DNA of 5,736 bases from Planctomycetota bacterium (lineage in GTDB: Bacteria; Planctomycetota; Planctomycetia; Planctomycetales; Planctomycetaceae), in contig JAPOLP010000408.1 in assembly GCA_029977045.1 (NCBI GenBank), positions 1-5,736 on the forward strand, given 5' to 3'. Position 1 is the first letter of the stretch. Every line of letters starts with the position of its first letter. The notes under the pieces were generated by a model. The model saw nothing but the letters and a program-made list of their open reading frames with translations, did no database searches and had not been told where the DNA came from. Shown piece by piece: positions 3,373 through 5,736 of this stretch. Both the position numbers and the translations under genes were made by a program.

Positions 3373-5736
3373 TCAGCGAAGCGTGACGAAGTCGTTGTGG
3401 TTAATCAGTGCCCAGACAAGATTCGCGCGAGCCTGCTCGTCGGACCCGCCCGGCAGTTTCCTCCACTCAGCGAGTGCCGCGGCACTGGCGGCAGCCTCGT
3501 CGTCGCTCGGGCGAATCCCGGTCACGACGGCGAACGCGGCGCGAACGAAGTTGGCTTCTGTCTTCGCAGCGGGCGACAGTCGAACGGCGATCTTCCCCGC
3601 ACTGTCAGTCGCCAGCGAACTGTTCGACAGCGCGAGTGCCTGCTGAGGCACGATGCTCTGCTCGCGGCGGTAGCAATCCTTGACCAGAGCCTCGTCGAAC
3701 GTTGTCAGGAACAGATTGCGTTCGTTGTTTGAGTGGAAGAAGTAGAGGCTCCGCCGCGTCGACTGATCCTGCTCGGCACGCGGCACCGTCGGACCGCCGA
3801 TCTTCTCGTCAAGTGTTCCGGCCATCGACAGCAGCGAGTCTCGAACGACCTGCGATTCGACGCGGATCGGAACCCGTCGCCACCAGTAGCGGTTCTCGGG
3901 GTCGCGTTCGACGTTCTGTTCCCCATCCGCCAGCGACGAACTCAGGCGGTACGCCGCCGAGTTCGTGATCAGCCGGTGCAGATGCTTCATGCTCCAGCCG
4001 TTGTCCATCAACTCGGACGCCAGCCAGTCGAGCAGTTCCGGATGCGTCGGCGCCGCTCCGTTCCGTCCGAAGTCGAACACCGTCGCAACGAGAGGCCGTC
4101 CCATGTGCCGCATCCAGATGTGGTTTGCGGCCACCCGAGCCGTCAGCGGATTGCGCCGGTCCGTGATCCAGTCCGCCAGAGCCGTTCGCCGGCCCGTGCT
4201 CGTCGGTTTGAATTCGGGAAACGGGTCGTCTTTGCCCGAACTGAAGAACCGGGTCGCCGTCCATTGGGCTCCAGTCAGTCGAGTGAACTGGTCCGTCTCT
4301 TTCACCTCGGACTGCGACGTGGAGACGGCTTTGTCGAACGCTTCGCGGGCCGCGTTCAGCGTCTTCTCCACAGCGTCCCGCTTGTCGGCAGCCGCCTGCA
4401 ACAGATCCCGTTCCGCGACGGCCACCGTCCGGCGTGCCAGCTCGACGGCGACCAGCCTTTCTGTCCGGACAGCCTCGGCGCGAGCAGTTTTCGATTCCGG
4501 TGAATCCGCCTGCTGATGGGCGAACTGCATCGCGGCAGCTCGTCGCTCAACGCTCGTCACGGATGCCTGTGCAATCGCGAGGTCGGCCTCGGCGATCGCG
4601 TGTTCCGCCCGGGCGAGAGCGAGTTTCTGCTCGGCATTCTGTGGCGACTGCGGAGCGTTTCCAGGAGTCCTCAGTTTCACATCGCGACTCAACGGAGCCA
4701 CTTTGATTTCGTGGAGGACTGTCAACGCATCGAACGCCGTCACCTGAAGATGGCCGTCCGCTCGGGCGAGTGGCGTTTCGCAGGCAAGAACAGGTTCGCC
4801 ATTCAGCGTCGCGTTGATCAGCTGGCCTCGAACCTGCACCTGCAGCGTGTATTCGCGATTCAGCTCGATCGGAAGTTGTCGGACGGCGTGGCCCGGCGGG
4901 TAATGCCACTTGCCTCGCTCATTATAAGCGGCGTGAATCTTCGGGCCACCAGCGTAAGCGCTCACATAAACGTTCTGCTCGCTGTAGTCCGGCGACGTGT
5001 CGCGCGTCGGGTCCAGCTCACTCGCGTCGAACGACAGGCCAACACTGCGCCATTGGCTGCCGCCGAGAATTGTGAAACGGACGGTTGCGTCGAAATCGCG
5101 TGGCGGCTTCGCGATCAGCCGCAACGTTGACCGCTGTGCCCCGTCACGCTTCTGCTCCAGCTTCCCTGGCGAGTGCGACCAGCCTCCGCCGTACAGCTTC
5201 CAGCGGGTCTCATCGAGCGTCGCAAACTTCTCGACGACGAGCGGACTGGCGTCGTCCTTTGTGTCTTCCTTCGTAACCGCCTTCGCCTGAGCTACAGCAT
5301 CGCTCGCGTTCTTCTCGGCTACCGCGACTTTCTCGGTCGCTGCCTTCAACGCCGCCTGAGCGGTCTCGACTTTCTTCCGGGCAGCAGCGAGATGAGCTTC
5401 GGCAACCCACGGTCGCAGTTCCGGCTGCCAGGCTTCGACCGGCAGCGAGACCGGCTCGATCAGCAGTTCCTTGAACGCGAGCAGTTCCGGAACGCCGGGG
5501 CTGACTGCTCTCGACTTGTCGGGGTTCTTCTCATCGCCGCGCACGTAGACGTAAGTCGGATCGTCTGGAAAGCCGTCGTAGACGCGAGGAACCCCGTCTC
5601 GTTCAAAGTCGGGCTCTCCGGGGACCATGTCCAGCCGTACGTGGTAAGGCTCGAGGAAGGCTCGGAACCGGTAGAAGTCAGCCTGCTGGAACGGGTCATA
5701 CTTGCGTTCGTGGCAGCGGGTGCAGTTCATCGTCAG
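3373..5736 (-). CDS. PSD1 / DUF1549-DUF1553 family protein, 3' part (runs off right edge)
   Basis: 787 residues are visible and the frame is open at the window edge, so the N terminus (usually a signal peptide, a planctomycete cytochrome-c-like domain and the first half of DUF1549) is missing; Met at 5730 is an internal residue. Numbering from that Met, residues 2-30 are the end of DUF1549 with its hallmark Cys-x-x-Cys-His-x-x-Lys-Tyr-Asp-Pro. Residues about 111-155 are an Ala/Lys/Glu-rich probable coiled coil. Residues about 165-346 form a beta-rich segment resembling laminin-G/DUF1080 (3-keto-disaccharide hydrolase-like) domains. Residues about 364-478 are a second long probable coiled coil. 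Residues about 512-770 are DUF1553, with GRRTALADWITDRRNPLTAR, the VAANHIWMRHMGRPLV block, and NSAAYR. It is followed after 25 bases by the DUF1501 gene. CxxCH could bind haem, but this is not proven for the family. The product is presumably exported; its activity is unknown. Confidence 0.92.
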   Translation of the reverse strand: MTMNCTRCHERKYDPFQQADFYRFRAFLEPYHVRLDMVPGEPDFERDGVPRVYDGFPDDPTYVYVRGDEKNPDKSRAVSPGVPELLAFKELLIEPVSLPVEAWQPELRPWVAEAHLAAARKKVETAQAALKAATEKVAVAEKNASDAVAQAKAVTKEDTKDDASPLVVEKFATLDETRWKLYGGGWSHSPGKLEQKRDGAQRSTLRLIAKPPRDFDATVRFTILGGSQWRSVGLSFDASELDPTRDTSPDYSEQNVYVSAYAGGPKIHAAYNERGKWHYPPGHAVRQLPIELNREYTLQVQVRGQLINATLNGEPVLACETPLARADGHLQVTAFDALTVLHEIKVAPLSRDVKLRTPGNAPQSPQNAEQKLALARAEHAIAEADLAIAQASVTSVERRAAAMQFAHQQADSPESKTARAEAVRTERLVAVELARRTVAVAERDLLQAAADKRDAVEKTLNAAREAFDKAVSTSQSEVKETDQFTRLTGAQWTATRFFSSGKDDPFPEFKPTSTGRRTALADWITDRRNPLTARVAANHIWMRHMGRPLVATVFDFGRNGAAPTHPELLDWLASELMDNGWSMKHLHRLITNSAAYRLSSSLADGEQNVERDPENRYWWRRVPIRVESQVVRDSLLSMAGTLDEKIGGPTVPRAEQDQSTRRSLYFFHSNNERNLFLTTFDEALVKDCYRREQSIVPQQALALSNSSLATDSAGKIAVRLSPAAKTEANFVRAAFAVVTGIRPSDDEAAASAAALAEWRKLPGGSDEQARANLVWALINHNDFVTLR
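4693..5238 (-). other. LamG/DUF1080-like domain inserted in the PSD1 protein
   Basis: This segment begins with VVEKFATLDETRWKLYGGGW and ends near LTVLHEIKVAPL, and has the alternating hydrophobic pattern, the Gly-Gly-Trp opening and the NGEPV hairpin typical of concanavalin-like sandwiches. Such domains bind or cleave sugars in related families, so carbohydrate contact is an inference. It is bracketed by two helical stretches at about 5266-5400 and 4297-4641. Confidence 0.6.

Noticed and set aside
2691..3386. 231-codon plus-strand open frame
   Set aside because: It is antisense to the DUF1501 gene, which has clear family motifs; long shadows are expected in GC-rich coding DNA.
3733..4503. 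256-codon plus-strand open frame
   Set aside because: It is antisense to the DUF1553 region of the PSD1 gene, and its Arg/Pro/Val-rich translation resembles no protein.
5728..5730. Met codon at 5730 (minus strand) as the start of the PSD1 protein
   Set aside because: It falls one residue before the CxxCH block at the end of DUF1549, and the frame stays open to the window edge, so the true start is outside the window.
1..5736. tRNA or rRNA genes, CRISPR arrays, insertion sequences, or long direct repeats
   Set aside because: I looked for them on both strands and saw none.

Overview
The window looks like chromosomal DNA from a member of the Planctomycetota. The evidence is the pair of genes on the minus strand (a PSD1-type DUF1549/DUF1553 protein followed 25 bases later by a Tat-exported DUF1501 protein), an arrangement that is abundant in that phylum, together with a membrane protein that starts with a short CxxC...CxxC zinc ribbon of the style common there. 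GC content is moderately high, and every gene whose end is visible stops with TGA.

Layout: positions 1-432 (+) hold the 3' part of an unrecognised basic protein that is open at the left edge. Positions 510-728 (+) hold a 72-codon gene of the SelW-like/Rdx thioredoxin-fold family in which the conserved CxxC is written Cys-Val-Gln-TGA. A hairpin just downstream of that TGA has the apical loop GGUCU, as expected for a bacterial SECIS element, so I read the gene as a selenoprotein that ordinary gene calling truncates or misses. Positions 799-1846 (+) hold a zinc-ribbon, acidic-linker, single-membrane-span protein that is interrupted by an apparent single-base frameshift near 1090-1100. Positions 1847-1907 are a short convergent intergenic stretch with nested inverted repeats. 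Positions 1908-3347 (-) encode the DUF1501 protein, and 3373-5736 (-) encode the 3' part of the PSD1 protein, which runs off the right edge.

The two minus-strand genes almost certainly form one transcription unit; their products are probably exported, and such pairs are widespread in planctomycetes but biochemically poorly defined. The PSD1 protein here has an extra laminin-G/DUF1080-like beta-sandwich flanked by two Ala/Glu/Lys-rich helical stretches, placed between its DUF1549 and DUF1553 parts. The plus-strand genes have no evident functional link to this pair. The most notable content is the selenoprotein gene with its SECIS: it predicts that the host carries selA, selB, selC and selD elsewhere in the genome.
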